Source of the DNA: a virus
DNA length: 64,000 nucleotides
Virus record (IMG/VR): IMGVR_UViG_3300008262_000014
Location: 1-64,000 of that record
Strand: one strand, 5' to 3'
The notes beneath the pieces are model-generated. The model saw only the letters and a program-made list of their open reading frames with translations, ran no database searches and was not told the DNA's origin. A program made the position numbers and the translations under genes. This document shows positions 1 through 7,961 of this stretch, in pieces (the stretch's first letter is position 1; each line of letters starts with the position of its first letter).

Positions 1-141
1 CTCGTCATTGTAAATCTTTTCTTCATTAAACAAATTATCTTCTTCATTCTGTTTTTTTAATTTTTTATAAACTTGTACATCAAATACCATTTTGGTGATT
101 AATGTTACTAACACTAATAAAAAAATTGTTGCTCCAATCAT
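1..141 (-). CDS. small membrane protein, cut by window edge
   Basis: Reads from an ATG at 139-141 leftward off the window without a stop, 47 codons visible. It starts MIGATIFLLVLVTLITKM, a single hydrophobic segment of about 17 residues, and continues into a lysine- and acid-rich tail (KKLKKQNEEDN). This looks like a single-span inner-membrane anchor with a cytoplasmic charged tail. It lies 4 bases downstream of the CYTH gene, so the two are probably co-transcribed. Function unknown; the 3' end is not in the window. Confidence 0.6.
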   Translation of the reverse strand, partial: MIGATIFLLVLVTLITKMVFDVQVYKKLKKQNEEDNLFNEEKIYNDE

Positions 142-145
142 AGTT

Positions 146-601
146 TTAAAATTTTAATTTTTGTTTTGATAATGTTATATTTGAAAATTCCTTTTCTCCT
201 GTTATTTCTCTACCGAACCAATCAATCGGTGTAAATTTATCACAATCTTCCTGTGTTTTAAATTCAACCTCGGCAACTATTAATCCATTTGGATAGGTGT
301 CGATATCGACAACATATTCGTGATTAAGTGGTGATATTGTTGTTCTGATTTTTTCTAATTTATATTTACATTTACCCAAAAGTTCTAACCCATCTAATAA
401 TGGAATTTCATATTCGTATTCGTCACGAATTTTACCTTTTGTGTATTTTATACAAAGGAAACTTTGGTGATCAATTACTCTGACTCTAACTTGTTTTCCT
501 TTACCTTGAAAAAGGTATCCTTGTTTGATTAGTTTTTTTGGACCCAAGTCTTGTGAAAAAGAACTATCAATTAAAAATTTTCTTTCTATTTCTTTTGCCA
601 T
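146..601 (-). CDS. CYTH-domain protein (triphosphatase / adenylyl-cyclase IV-like)
   Basis: 151 residues. The N-terminus MAKEIERKFLI carries the ExExK signature that gives CYTH enzymes their acidic and lysine ligands for triphosphates and metal. Later charged strands (RVRVI, DEYEYEIPL, EKIRTTI, VDIDTYP, VAEVEFKT) follow the alternating pattern of the CYTH tunnel fold, and the length is typical of a single-domain family member. Known CYTH proteins hydrolyse inorganic triphosphate, thiamine triphosphate or RNA 5'-triphosphate, or make cAMP. Which of these applies cannot be told from sequence alone. It sits 9 bases after the 194-residue gene. Confidence 0.8.
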   Translation of the reverse strand: MAKEIERKFLIDSSFSQDLGPKKLIKQGYLFQGKGKQVRVRVIDHQSFLCIKYTKGKIRDEYEYEIPLLDGLELLGKCKYKLEKIRTTISPLNHEYVVDIDTYPNGLIVAEVEFKTQEDCDKFTPIDWFGREITGEKEFSNITLSKQKLKF

Positions 602-610
602 ATTTTATTT

Positions 611-1195
611 TTAAGGACAATATAATATTGTTGGATTATCTTTGTGTACATCAATTCCAGAAAATGTCTCTCTAAATTTTTTTAAATTAAACGGTCTTGT
701 AATTACATGTACACCATTTTTAGTTGGTATAATTTCCATCATTGGTTCTTTTTCAGTTTGTAATTGTAGATTAGTTAATTCAAATAATACATCATTTATA
801 TTATTATCAATAGAATCTATATCAACAATCCATTTTTTATCAGTATCAGAATGGTACTCTCCACAAATAGAATCAAATGCCGTTTTAATCGCTTTATTAT
901 TTCCACTTGAAATATGATCGGCAACTCTTCTAATCATTTGGAGACCAATTTTTTTATAATTTCTTTTATTTAAACGAAAATACGCTCTAGCATTTTCATA
1001 TTGACACAATAAAATTATTCTTGGTATAAGTTTAATATATTGATCCATAGATTCGACATAATAGTTTTTAATAACCACCATATCTTTTTCCATCTCAGGG
1101 TTGTCTTTTCTTCTTTTAAGAATTTGAAGAAAATAAAAATCATCTTTTTCAAAAGTAATCATTGTACCTATCTTGGCACTATTATTAACTTCCAT
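611..1195 (-). CDS. hypothetical protein, possible primase-polymerase (AEP)-like
   Basis: 194 residues, not firmly recognised. The central IVDIDSID and, about 35 residues later, TKNGVHVITRPF resemble in order and spacing the acidic DxD and sGxH motifs of the archaeo-eukaryotic primase/LigD polymerase fold. An Arg-rich stretch (NARAYFRLNKRNYKK) precedes them and a final DVHKDNPTILY follows. A third catalytic acidic residue cannot be assigned with certainty. The stop is directly followed at 1196 by the previous gene's boundary, so it is tightly packed in the operon. The AEP reading is inference. Confidence 0.4.
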   Translation of the reverse strand: MEVNNSAKIGTMITFEKDDFYFLQILKRRKDNPEMEKDMVVIKNYYVESMDQYIKLIPRIILLCQYENARAYFRLNKRNYKKIGLQMIRRVADHISSGNNKAIKTAFDSICGEYHSDTDKKWIVDIDSIDNNINDVLFELTNLQLQTEKEPMMEIIPTKNGVHVITRPFNLKKFRETFSGIDVHKDNPTILYCP

Positions 1196-1471
1196 TTATT
1201 TACCGAATTTAAAATTTTTCAAATCAATATAATCAGGAACAGAAATGTTTTTTATTCTTCTATACATCAACTCATTACGCATTAAATCTAATTGATCAGG
1301 TCCATATACAAGAATCCTTTCATCAATAAAATGAATGATGTTTTTGAGATGTTCATCTGATAAATCTTTAATATATCTTTCGGTTAGTGGTTCATCTCCA
1401 TTTCTACCAAAAGATCCCCATTGTTCAATTTCCCTAATTCGTTCATGTTTTTCAATATCAAACATAATCAT
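1196..1471 (-). CDS. hypothetical protein
   Basis: 91 residues with no recognised domain. It is mostly helical and charged (DIEKHERIREIEQWG, LSDEHLKNIIHFIDERI) and ends in a basic tail. The start ATG (1469-1471) overlaps the TGA of the upstream 57-residue membrane protein in an ATGA arrangement, which implies translational coupling. An alternative ATG two codons downstream would make little difference. Confidence 0.55.
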   Translation of the reverse strand: MIMFDIEKHERIREIEQWGSFGRNGDEPLTERYIKDLSDEHLKNIIHFIDERILVYGPDQLDLMRNELMYRRIKNISVPDYIDLKNFKFGK

Positions 1472-1641
1472 TTATTTTTACTGTTAATAATAAAATAAAC
1501 CATAAAATATGTTGTAAGATAAGATAACAAAAACCAATCAATTAAATTAATTGGTTGATTAAACATATACTGTCTAGCACTATATATACCAAGTGTATAA
1601 ACACCAAAAGTAAAAAATATAAAAGCCAAAAATCTTTTCAC
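1468..1641 (-). CDS. small two-span membrane protein, GTG start
   Basis: 57 residues, too short for most gene finders. It begins with GTG at 1639-1641, immediately after the TAA of the exonuclease gene (1642-1644), and ends with TGA overlapping the next ATG (ATGA at 1468-1471). This tight packing is the reason for choosing the GTG. The product, starting VKRFLAFIFFTFGVYTLGI, has two hydrophobic segments (about residues 4-20 and 35-52) joined by a short polar loop and a lysine-rich C-terminus. Function unknown. Confidence 0.6.
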   Translation of the reverse strand: MKRFLAFIFFTFGVYTLGIYSARQYMFNQPINLIDWFLLSYLTTYFMVYFIINSKNK

Positions 1642-2310
1642 TTAATAAAATTTTCTCAATATTTTAATCACATCCCAAGCATCCTCTAAAGCGTTATGTG
1701 TAACTATACCTTCAACATTTGCTCTTTTTTTACATTCAGTTAACGAAGGTAATGATTCATCTTCACTCCAATTACAAAATAATATAGATGGATCGATTAC
1801 TCTTTGTCTGGTTCTAATAAGTTTCTTCCACCAAGGTAATTGTTCCAGAAATAACTTATCAAATGTACCAAAATTTTTACCAGCAACATTTATTGTGATT
1901 GGTTTTGTGTGAGAACCAATCACAGGAAATGTTTTACCTCTAATAATCTGTACGGTGTTACCACCCTCAACTAAACTATAACCAAATCCATTTTCAAATA
2001 GAAACATAAAAAATGCTTTAACAACATTATCTTGTTCATGAAATTCATAACCTGTTGTTAGTTTTAAATGGTATCGTGTATTTTCATCACCTTCAAGATA
2101 TAAACCCATGTGGTTTATGATATCCTTATTCATTGTTAATGCCTTTGGTGATCCGACTATTTCATTTTGAAGGACTATAGCATTGAACTTGGGGAGTTCC
2201 TCAAATGGTAATTTTTTGGTGGTATCTTCTATTATTGCACCAATTGAGAGTACTTTGTGATTTCCCGAATCCAATCCGGATGTTTCAATGTCTATTGAAC
2301 AATATATCAT
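1642..2310 (-). CDS. DEDDh 3'-5' exonuclease (RNase T / DNA pol III epsilon-like)
   Basis: 222 residues. Motif Exo I is IDIETSG near residue 6, and the C-terminal HNALEDAWDVIK supplies the HxAxxD motif of DEDDh exonucleases. An internal acidic residue for Exo II is expected around KNFGTFDKLFLEQ. Length and fold fit a free-standing proofreading-type or RNase T-like exonuclease that removes nucleotides from single-stranded 3' ends. In a phage this could serve repair, nucleotide salvage or RNA turnover; the substrate is not visible. The start codon sits in a short 7-bp inverted repeat (2305-2311/2321-2327). Confidence 0.85.
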   Translation of the reverse strand: MIYCSIDIETSGLDSGNHKVLSIGAIIEDTTKKLPFEELPKFNAIVLQNEIVGSPKALTMNKDIINHMGLYLEGDENTRYHLKLTTGYEFHEQDNVVKAFFMFLFENGFGYSLVEGGNTVQIIRGKTFPVIGSHTKPITINVAGKNFGTFDKLFLEQLPWWKKLIRTRQRVIDPSILFCNWSEDESLPSLTECKKRANVEGIVTHNALEDAWDVIKILRKFY

Positions 2311-2352
2311 AATTTATATCTATGATACAAATATAAACAAATAATTTGGAAA

Positions 2353-2386
2353 TAAAAAAAATAATCCCCAAATCTTGGGGATTATT
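2353..2386 (-). terminator. rho-independent terminator
   Basis: A 12-bp perfect stem (2360-2371 with 2375-2386, CCCC/GGGG core, 3-base loop) is followed on the minus strand by a run of T. It lies just after the 98-residue gene and before the exonuclease gene, ending the upstream transcript. Confidence 0.85.
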
Positions 2387-2391
2387 ATGAC

Positions 2392-2688
2392 TTACTTAGG
2401 TGCCACAATTACTTTTCCCGTTTCAGTATCCGTAACAACTATATTACCATTTTGATCTTTACCTATTAGTGCTTTTGGTACATTCTTTTCTCCTTCAAAA
2501 TCGAGTTCTGATGGGTCAATACCATATTTTTCAAGATTCCCATACAATCCCATTTGTTCATCAGGTAATTCCTCAGGTTGAATTTGAGTATCAAAATCAT
2601 CAAATTCAGAATCTTTTTCGTTTTCTTTCAATATATTATTAACAATTCTTTCAATATCTGATTGTTTTAATTTTATTACTTTTGACAT
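2392..2688 (-). CDS. small acidic protein with capsid-targeting-like N-terminus
   Basis: 98 residues. The first 22 residues form a basic amphipathic helix (SKVIKLKQSDIERIVNNI) ending in Leu-Lys-Glu at 20-22. That matches the (L/I)xE rule of T4 prohead-protease (gp21) cleavage sites at the end of capsid-targeting peptides. The rest is acidic and low in hydrophobics, ending in a short beta-like part (NIVVTDTETGKVIV). I infer an internal or prohead-core protein. A promoter-like element sits upstream and a strong terminator follows, so it may be expressed on its own. Confidence 0.55.
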   Translation of the reverse strand: MSKVIKLKQSDIERIVNNILKENEKDSEFDDFDTQIQPEELPDEQMGLYGNLEKYGIDPSELDFEGEKNVPKALIGKDQNGNIVVTDTETGKVIVAPK

Positions 2689-2700
2689 AAAATTATTTTA

Positions 2701-2710
2701 TAATAAATAT
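2701..2710 (-). promoter_or_regulatory. candidate late promoter element
   Basis: The coding strand reads ATATTTATTA, one base off the recurring ATATTTATAA element, 12 bases upstream of the 98-residue gene's ATG. Confidence 0.35.
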
Positions 2711-2715
2711 CGCGA

Positions 2716-2904
2716 TTAATCAAAAAATGATTTTATTGTAAATACTATGATTGCAATAATTATTAAAATTGCAAATCCACCCCATAACGGAGCGGTTACC
2801 CACCACCAAGACCAATCAATTACTTTGGTTAATTTTAAGGTCATGAATATTAAAAACATTAAACCAAAAAAACCAATACCACCTGAACTTTTATTTTCTG
2901 ACAT
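2716..2904 (-). CDS. small membrane protein, Fragile-X-F-like
   Basis: 62 residues with two hydrophobic segments: GFFGLMFLIFMTLKL (about 11-25) and a tryptophan-rich second span (WSWWWVTAPLWGGFAILII). The motif TKVIDWSWWWVTAPLW is typical of the small phage proteins usually annotated as transmembrane Fragile-X-F protein. Role in phage unknown; insertion into the inner membrane is likely. A 214-bp non-coding stretch lies upstream. Confidence 0.75.
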   Translation of the reverse strand: MSENKSSGGIGFFGLMFLIFMTLKLTKVIDWSWWWVTAPLWGGFAILIIIAIIVFTIKSFFD

Positions 2905-3118
2905 AATTTTAATTTAAAAAGTTGGGTTCAAAGATCAAACAAAATAAATATGAAAAGAGTTTTAATGATTGACTTTTCTAATTTTGACTATTTGTGTGTT
3001 AAGTTTTGAATACATTAACATCATCTTATAATCGATATTGTGCTTATAGAATTGGTAACGGAGACCAACCGTTGTCTATTATTTATCAGTTATCACTTAT
3101 CCCCCAACTAAGAGTTTA

Positions 3119-3553
3119 TTAATCAATTAATGTGTTATGATTCCAAATATCCAATTCATCTTGGATCATTTCAATTTTAAGTTCCAAGTTTTTAACCATA
3201 TTATCTCTCTCAATAATATTTATTTCGGATTGTTTAACAACTATTTTATCGTCCCATCTACTTGCATTGACTTTTCCATTTGTACAGTCTAAACCCCTCA
3301 AAAGTTTAACTTGGTTTTTTAATTCAGCAAGTTCAAAAATTCTATTATACATTGGGACATTGGCCTTATGTATTTTAGTTTTTAACTTAATCAACTCATC
3401 AGTTAATTCAAACCATTTTTTGAGTGATTCTGTCGAGGAATATGGTCTTGTATTTCCTTCTTCAACCACATTGTATGTGTGTGCTTTAGTGTACTCTTCT
3501 TTAATTAATCCCACTAATTTGTTTTTTTGCTTTAACGCTTGTTTGATATTCAT
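3119..3553 (-). CDS. coiled-coil hypothetical protein (DIP1984-like)
   Basis: 144 residues, almost entirely charged helix. The pattern of an N-terminal helix (IKQALKQKNKLVGLIKEEY), a central NVVEEGNTRPYSS turn, a long helix with LIKLKTKIHKANVP, then NGKVNASRWDDKI resembles the DIP1984/septicolysin-like family (DUF6847). The assignment is by pattern only. It stands alone between two short spacers. Confidence 0.45.
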   Translation of the reverse strand: MNIKQALKQKNKLVGLIKEEYTKAHTYNVVEEGNTRPYSSTESLKKWFELTDELIKLKTKIHKANVPMYNRIFELAELKNQVKLLRGLDCTNGKVNASRWDDKIVVKQSEINIIERDNMVKNLELKIEMIQDELDIWNHNTLID

Positions 3554-3599
3554 ATCTATGTTTTTTATAAAAGTAATAAAATTATTTCAAATAAAAAAA

Positions 3600-4256
3600 T
3601 TAACCTACAACATTTTTCATATCATCGGTATGATGATCTAAAGATCCGAGTTCTGAACCTATTTGTACTTTCTTCATTGGGTTCATAACTTCTCTCAATA
3701 AATCATATGGTCTAAATTCAGGATGTCCATCCATACCAATATCCATTCTTCTACCTCCACTTATTCTTTTATCTGTTGGTAAATGACAATGTCCGTGTAG
3801 ATGTATTCTACCTTTTCTAAGGTTATTCCAAGAAGTTATTGGGTAGTGCATACATTCAAGTGTTTCACCCATGTAATTTACCTGTAAAAACCATTGGACA
3901 CTACTAAATAAACTCCTACAATTACCCCTGTTTAAATCAATGTGGTGGTCGTGGTTACCCAATACCAAATGAACTTCTTCACATATAATTCTTTTTCTGA
4001 ATATTTCTATATTCTCAAATCCTCCGAACGACCAATCACCTAAATGAATAAGTACATCATCTTGACCAACAACTTCATTGATGTTATCAACGATTCTTGA
4101 ATTCATTTTTTCAATGGTATCAAAATCTCTTGTCTGAGTAATGGGTATTGATCCATCGGACATACGCCAATTTGTTACTCCTCTACATATATTTGTGTGA
4201 CTGTAATGGGTATCAGATGTTATCCAAACTTTTCTATCTTTATCTATTTTCAACAT
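3600..4256 (-). CDS. calcineurin-like metallophosphoesterase
   Basis: 218 residues. The order of metal-binding motifs is complete: DTHYSH near residue 15, HLGDWSFGG, LVLGNHDHH in the middle and GHCHLP toward the C-terminus. Together they form the di-metal site of this superfamily. Members act on nucleotides, nucleic acids or phosphoproteins. The short, single-domain form and the absence of gp47-like capping regions separate it from the gp47 gene at 56,711. It may act as a phosphatase or nuclease in nucleotide metabolism. A terminator isolates it from the upstream virion-type gene. Confidence 0.85.
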   Translation of the reverse strand: MLKIDKDRKVWITSDTHYSHTNICRGVTNWRMSDGSIPITQTRDFDTIEKMNSRIVDNINEVVGQDDVLIHLGDWSFGGFENIEIFRKRIICEEVHLVLGNHDHHIDLNRGNCRSLFSSVQWFLQVNYMGETLECMHYPITSWNNLRKGRIHLHGHCHLPTDKRISGGRRMDIGMDGHPEFRPYDLLREVMNPMKKVQIGSELGSLDHHTDDMKNVVG

Positions 4257-4287
4257 ATAAACAAAGATAAGAATTTTAAAATAACAA

Positions 4288-4325
4288 TAAAAAAAAAATC
4301 TCCGTTTTTTTTCGGAGATTTTTTA
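4288..4325 (-). terminator. rho-independent terminator (usable on both strands)
   Basis: AATCTCCG (4297-4304) pairs with CGGAGATT (4313-4320) around an 8-base T loop (plus strand). A-rich left flank gives a U-run for minus-strand transcripts ending the 410-residue gene; the T-rich right flank would work for plus-strand transcripts. Confidence 0.85.
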
Positions 4326-4327
4326 AT

Positions 4328-5560
4328 TTATTTTAATTTTTTGATTATTCTATCAAATAATTTATCTACTTTATTTTCTCTCAATTCTAATCTACCTTTA
4401 ACTGCCTTCGGTAACATACTACTTGGTTTTATTGCCATAATTTGATTTTTTATATCATAAAAACATTCAATTAAACCTTGTTTTATTTGTGGATTATCCA
4501 ATACAGTATAATCATAATCAAATTTTGTATATGGTTTGTCTAATTCAAAATTAACTGTTTTATCACAAGATAATGTGTAATCTTTAACTAAACCTCCACC
4601 AATCGTAAATTCTTGTTCTAATTTTTTACCAAATTTTATCCCCAAATTAACATTCCAATTGTACGTATTATTATTATTTAACGTACCACTTATCCTAAAA
4701 TCTTGTCTAATTGCAACATCTAAATTATCACTATGTAAACCAAACTTATCTAAAAAATAAACAGGAGTTTTACCTTCATATTCTTTCTGATTTTTTTTAG
4801 TTTCAACCCAATTTCTATATATTTTATTGAACTGTCTGGCTAAGTGTAAACTTTCCATATTTGTGGGTAAATCATCTAATTTACCACTTTTATACATTGT
4901 TCTTTTGAGAATTAAATCCTTAAAATCATCAATATTTTTATAAAAATCAAAAGAGTGTGTACCCCATTCTATAGATTCATTTGATAATTCTGTATAATTA
5001 TCCGTGAATTTTTCATCAACAAATATTTTAGGTATACTTCTAATTTCTAAATCTTTGTTTGTTTCATCATTAGAAAAAAATGATTTAATAAGTGGATGTA
5101 ATCTTCTTTTCAATCTTTCTTGTGTTGATATACGATCTCCCGATGATTGATATTTATGACCAAGATAATCTAAAACGGGCCATTCTCCTGTAGATCTTTC
5201 ACACGCCTCAACTTGTGGTTCTAAATTATATTGTGTTCTCAACTGTTGTAACCAATCACTATGTTTCTCTAAAAATTCGTTTAATTCATCACAACCTAAT
5301 GGTACTATTATTCTTTCTTGACCTGCTATTTGTTCGGGATTTGCAATCCAAAAATCGGGTATTCCGACTTTACCACGTGGTGTTGGATTATCGGGATGCC
5401 ATCCGGAAACCATTTTAGGTATATTTAATTCGCCCGTTTTTTTATCTATTGTATATTTACCAATTACAGGATCTTTCATTTGTCTTCTGGCCATTTCTTC
5501 CACGTCCATACTATTGACTTCCTTAATGATTTTTATTAAACTATTTTTTTTGAATTCCAT
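4328..5560 (-). CDS. putative internal virion protein with capsid-targeting-like N-terminus
   Basis: 410 residues, no named family recognised. The N-terminus MEFKKNSLIKIIKEVNSM is basic and ends in Ile-Lys-Glu (12-14), matching a T4-type prohead cleavage site. The middle is helical and charged. Residues about 280-345 are rich in alternating polar strands (FRISGTLNNNNTYNWNVNLG, EFTIGGGLVKDYTLSCD). The C-terminus returns to basic helices. It lies directly downstream of the M23 muralytic protein, which carries the same kind of leader, so both may be packaged in the head. Function unknown. Confidence 0.5.
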   Translation of the reverse strand: MEFKKNSLIKIIKEVNSMDVEEMARRQMKDPVIGKYTIDKKTGELNIPKMVSGWHPDNPTPRGKVGIPDFWIANPEQIAGQERIIVPLGCDELNEFLEKHSDWLQQLRTQYNLEPQVEACERSTGEWPVLDYLGHKYQSSGDRISTQERLKRRLHPLIKSFFSNDETNKDLEIRSIPKIFVDEKFTDNYTELSNESIEWGTHSFDFYKNIDDFKDLILKRTMYKSGKLDDLPTNMESLHLARQFNKIYRNWVETKKNQKEYEGKTPVYFLDKFGLHSDNLDVAIRQDFRISGTLNNNNTYNWNVNLGIKFGKKLEQEFTIGGGLVKDYTLSCDKTVNFELDKPYTKFDYDYTVLDNPQIKQGLIECFYDIKNQIMAIKPSSMLPKAVKGRLELRENKVDKLFDRIIKKLK

Positions 5561-5569
5561 GATTTTATA

Positions 5570-5579
5570 TTATAAATAT
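5570..5579 (-). promoter_or_regulatory. candidate late promoter element
   Basis: Exact ATATTTATAA on the coding strand, 9 bases before the ATG of the 410-residue gene. It overlaps the stop region of the M23 gene. Confidence 0.4.
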
Positions 5580-7099
5580 TAAGAAACGTCTGATTTTCTT
5601 GTTTTATTATATGCGGCAATTAATGGTTGTGACATGGAATTAACTTGTGATGCGATTTTACGAACTAATTCTTCATATTCTATTCCGCTGGCATATCTTT
5701 GTTCTTTGTAGTTTACAAAGTTTTTAATTAAATCAGCAGCTGTTTTATTTGACTTACTTAAGTAATCCCTTGCAATATACTTAAAATAACTATTAATACC
5801 ATCTTGTTGTGTGGAGAAATATTTTTTTCTACCATCATCCCAGTTGCCAATGTTGTATGGATTATTTGTTTCGATAGGTACACTTTTTGTATAATCTTTA
5901 GGTTTTTGTCCTATTCTTACACCATGACCAACACCACCTTCGGCCGCTAATTGTCCTAAAGCTAATTCTGGTGGTACATATGCGATTTTGTATACTGATG
6001 CGGCACCATTCGCTAACATTTTTCCTGTGATATTTAATGGGTTTTCTCTTGTACTAATAAATCTATCACATATGTCTTCATATAACTTTAAACCTTCACT
6101 TGTATTTAAATCAATGTCGGTAAAAATATCACCACCGCCTGTTGTAATTACTTTATCGATGTGTTTACTTAAATCTTCAGGTTTTACTCCTCTGGCTTTT
6201 AATTTATCAACCATAACATTAACCATCTCAGCGGTAATAACTGATTTTTCAGTGGATTCATCTTCTTTACTAAAATCATAAGTACCGAGATCCTTATCAA
6301 CATATTTTAATGGATTAACCAACGATCCATTTTTCTTTAATTCAAAATGTAAATGTGCTCCTCTTGAATTTCCTCTACCAATATCATTGGATCCACCTCC
6401 CGTTAATCCAAGTACCTGTCCTTGTTTAACACTATCACCAATATTAACATCTATTCTTTTGGCGTGACAATATCTACTTATAAAACCATTTTGATGATCT
6501 ACTTGGATGGTCCCACCACAAGCACCTTTTTTAAATTTAGCATCAATAACTTTACCATCGGCTGGTGATTGTATTTTAGTACCTGATGGTACCCCGATAT
6601 CCACACCAGGATGTGTTTCATAACTTCTTTTTTTACCAAATGGTGATGTAACCCTATCAATATTAACAGGGGCCATTAAAATTTGTGATTCGTTTATGCT
6701 TTCTTTTATATTATTATCTAATTTAAATTTATCAACTGCCTCCCCTGTTTCCGGACCGAATAGTCCATCCACACCATGTCTAGGTAGTTCATACCCTAAA
6801 AGAATTAATCCAATTTGAACTGTTTCTACATTTTTTTGATATGTCATGCTACCAAAAGATTGTTGAAAAATTGGTTCATCGATTGATTCCAATGTATCGA
6901 AGAATTCTTTTACGTTATCAGAGACTAAATCCGCCTTTTCAGGTTCATCTATTTTAACCTCTTTTTCATTATCTGTCTTATTATCTTTTACTCCTATCTT
7001 ACTTAATAATCTATCTAGGAATCCATCATCTTCAGAAATAAGATTTTTATAAGTTAAACCGTGAATTCTTTCTAATTCTTCTTTTAAACTTCTTTTCAT
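5579..7099 (-). CDS. M23 endopeptidase plus glucosaminidase-like muralytic protein, likely virion-packaged
   Basis: 506 residues. A capsid-targeting-like leader ends in LISE at residues 20-23. A peptidoglycan-binding domain follows at about 78-135 (LGYELPRHGVDGLFGPETGE). An M23 LytM-type zinc peptidase spans about 146-260, with HPGVD and HLHFE holding the metal ligands. The C-terminal third (about 350-500: LALGQLAAEGGVGHGVR, NNPYNIGNW, DGINSYFKYI) resembles the FlgJ/glucosaminidase lysozyme fold. Two cutting activities against peptide stems and glycan strands in one chain with a packaging-type leader suggest an ejected or tail-associated entry enzyme, not a cytoplasmic endolysin. The packaging idea is inference. 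Confidence 0.85.
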   Translation of the reverse strand: MKRSLKEELERIHGLTYKNLISEDDGFLDRLLSKIGVKDNKTDNEKEVKIDEPEKADLVSDNVKEFFDTLESIDEPIFQQSFGSMTYQKNVETVQIGLILLGYELPRHGVDGLFGPETGEAVDKFKLDNNIKESINESQILMAPVNIDRVTSPFGKKRSYETHPGVDIGVPSGTKIQSPADGKVIDAKFKKGACGGTIQVDHQNGFISRYCHAKRIDVNIGDSVKQGQVLGLTGGGSNDIGRGNSRGAHLHFELKKNGSLVNPLKYVDKDLGTYDFSKEDESTEKSVITAEMVNVMVDKLKARGVKPEDLSKHIDKVITTGGGDIFTDIDLNTSEGLKLYEDICDRFISTRENPLNITGKMLANGAASVYKIAYVPPELALGQLAAEGGVGHGVRIGQKPKDYTKSVPIETNNPYNIGNWDDGRKKYFSTQQDGINSYFKYIARDYLSKSNKTAADLIKNFVNYKEQRYASGIEYEELVRKIASQVNSMSQPLIAAYNKTRKSDVS

Positions 7100-7105
7100 A
7101 TCTAA

Positions 7106-7115
7106 ATAAATATTA
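7106..7115 (-). promoter_or_regulatory. candidate late promoter element
   Basis: Coding strand AATATTTATT, a variant of the recurring ATATTTATAA element, 6 bases upstream of the M23 gene start. Confidence 0.3.
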
Positions 7116-7136
7116 TGTAAATATGGTTTTTTTATT

Positions 7137-7631
7137 TCACTCAGATAAGATTTTAATTATTTTTTCTTTTAAACCGGTTTGTTTTATACCTTCACTATCC
7201 TTTGTTTTTACAAATCTATCTAAACCATAAAAACCCATATCTAAATCATCAATAATTACATATGACCCAACGTCGTGATTTTTAATATAATTTTCTATTT
7301 CATTTATTCTATTTTTTTCTAAATTTGACATAGAAACGTGCATATTTTGAGTAAATCCGACAGGTGATTTAATTATTTGATTAAATTTAAATATTTGGTC
7401 GATTTCTTCTATGTCCCAATGTAACCTCCAATCTGACGATAGGATAATTTGAGAATCTGTTTCTTGTAAAATTTCATTTAATATCTTTACACATTCTGGG
7501 TTATATGGGTACGGTATGTGTAATTTTCTAGCTATTTCAAATTTTTTATGGAATTTAGTTCTATTTCTACTATATTCTTTATTTGTTGCCAGTACACCAT
7601 CAATATCTAAAAATATTGTTCTTTTTTTCAT
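7137..7631 (-). CDS. HAD-superfamily phosphatase
   Basis: 164 residues. FLDIDGVLAT near the N-terminus is HAD motif I with the nucleophilic Asp. SSDWRLHW supplies the motif II Ser and resembles HAD domains of Swiss-army-knife RNA-repair proteins. VIIDDLDMGF is the acidic motif IV. There is no obvious cap domain. It is likely a nucleotide or RNA 5'/3' phosphatase acting in the cytoplasm; substrate unknown. The next gene upstream ends one base away (7633), so they form one operon. Confidence 0.8.
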   Translation of the reverse strand: MKKRTIFLDIDGVLATNKEYSRNRTKFHKKFEIARKLHIPYPYNPECVKILNEILQETDSQIILSSDWRLHWDIEEIDQIFKFNQIIKSPVGFTQNMHVSMSNLEKNRINEIENYIKNHDVGSYVIIDDLDMGFYGLDRFVKTKDSEGIKQTGLKEKIIKILSE

Positions 7632-7632
7632 A

Positions 7633-7950
7633 TTACGTCATAAAATATTTAGTTTTCCAAAATTGCCACCATTTTCTTTTAATAATTGGTTTACATTCGG
7701 AAAAAGGATTTTGACCAAAATTAACTTTATTGAGATACTTTGATGTCATCATGTTCAAAAATATCTCATGATATTTTTCAGGTATGTTATTAAAATCGGC
7801 GGTTATATTTATTTCCAAGTCAATAACACCGTCAGTTGTTGTTGCGGATAAATGTTCTTTTAACTTAACTACAGTAGACGTTTTTATATCAAAATAACTT
7901 GGTCCTCCTATGTTAACTTCGTCATTAAATCTTTTGTTATTAGATTCCAT
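7633..7950 (-). CDS. hypothetical protein
   Basis: 105 residues, no recognised domain. The middle looks beta-rich (TTDGVIDLEINITADF), followed by a helix (PEKYHEIFLNMMTSKYL) and a basic, tryptophan-rich tail (KRKWWQFWKTKYF) that could sit on membrane or nucleic acid. It lies between the HAD gene and a small membrane-anchored protein. Confidence 0.5.
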   Translation of the reverse strand: MESNNKRFNDEVNIGGPSYFDIKTSTVVKLKEHLSATTTDGVIDLEINITADFNNIPEKYHEIFLNMMTSKYLNKVNFGQNPFSECKPIIKRKWWQFWKTKYFMT

Positions 7951-7961
7951 ATTTAATTTTT

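Noticed and set aside
2905-3118. tRNA-like stem-loop and short plus-strand frames (for example ATG at about 2950) in the 214-bp gap
   Set aside because: A 5-bp stem with a 7-base loop is present (AACGG/CCGTT), but no acceptor stem, D-arm or T-loop consensus is found around it. The short frames lack a shared start, length and neighbours, so neither a tRNA nor a gene can be supported. They may be a decayed gene.
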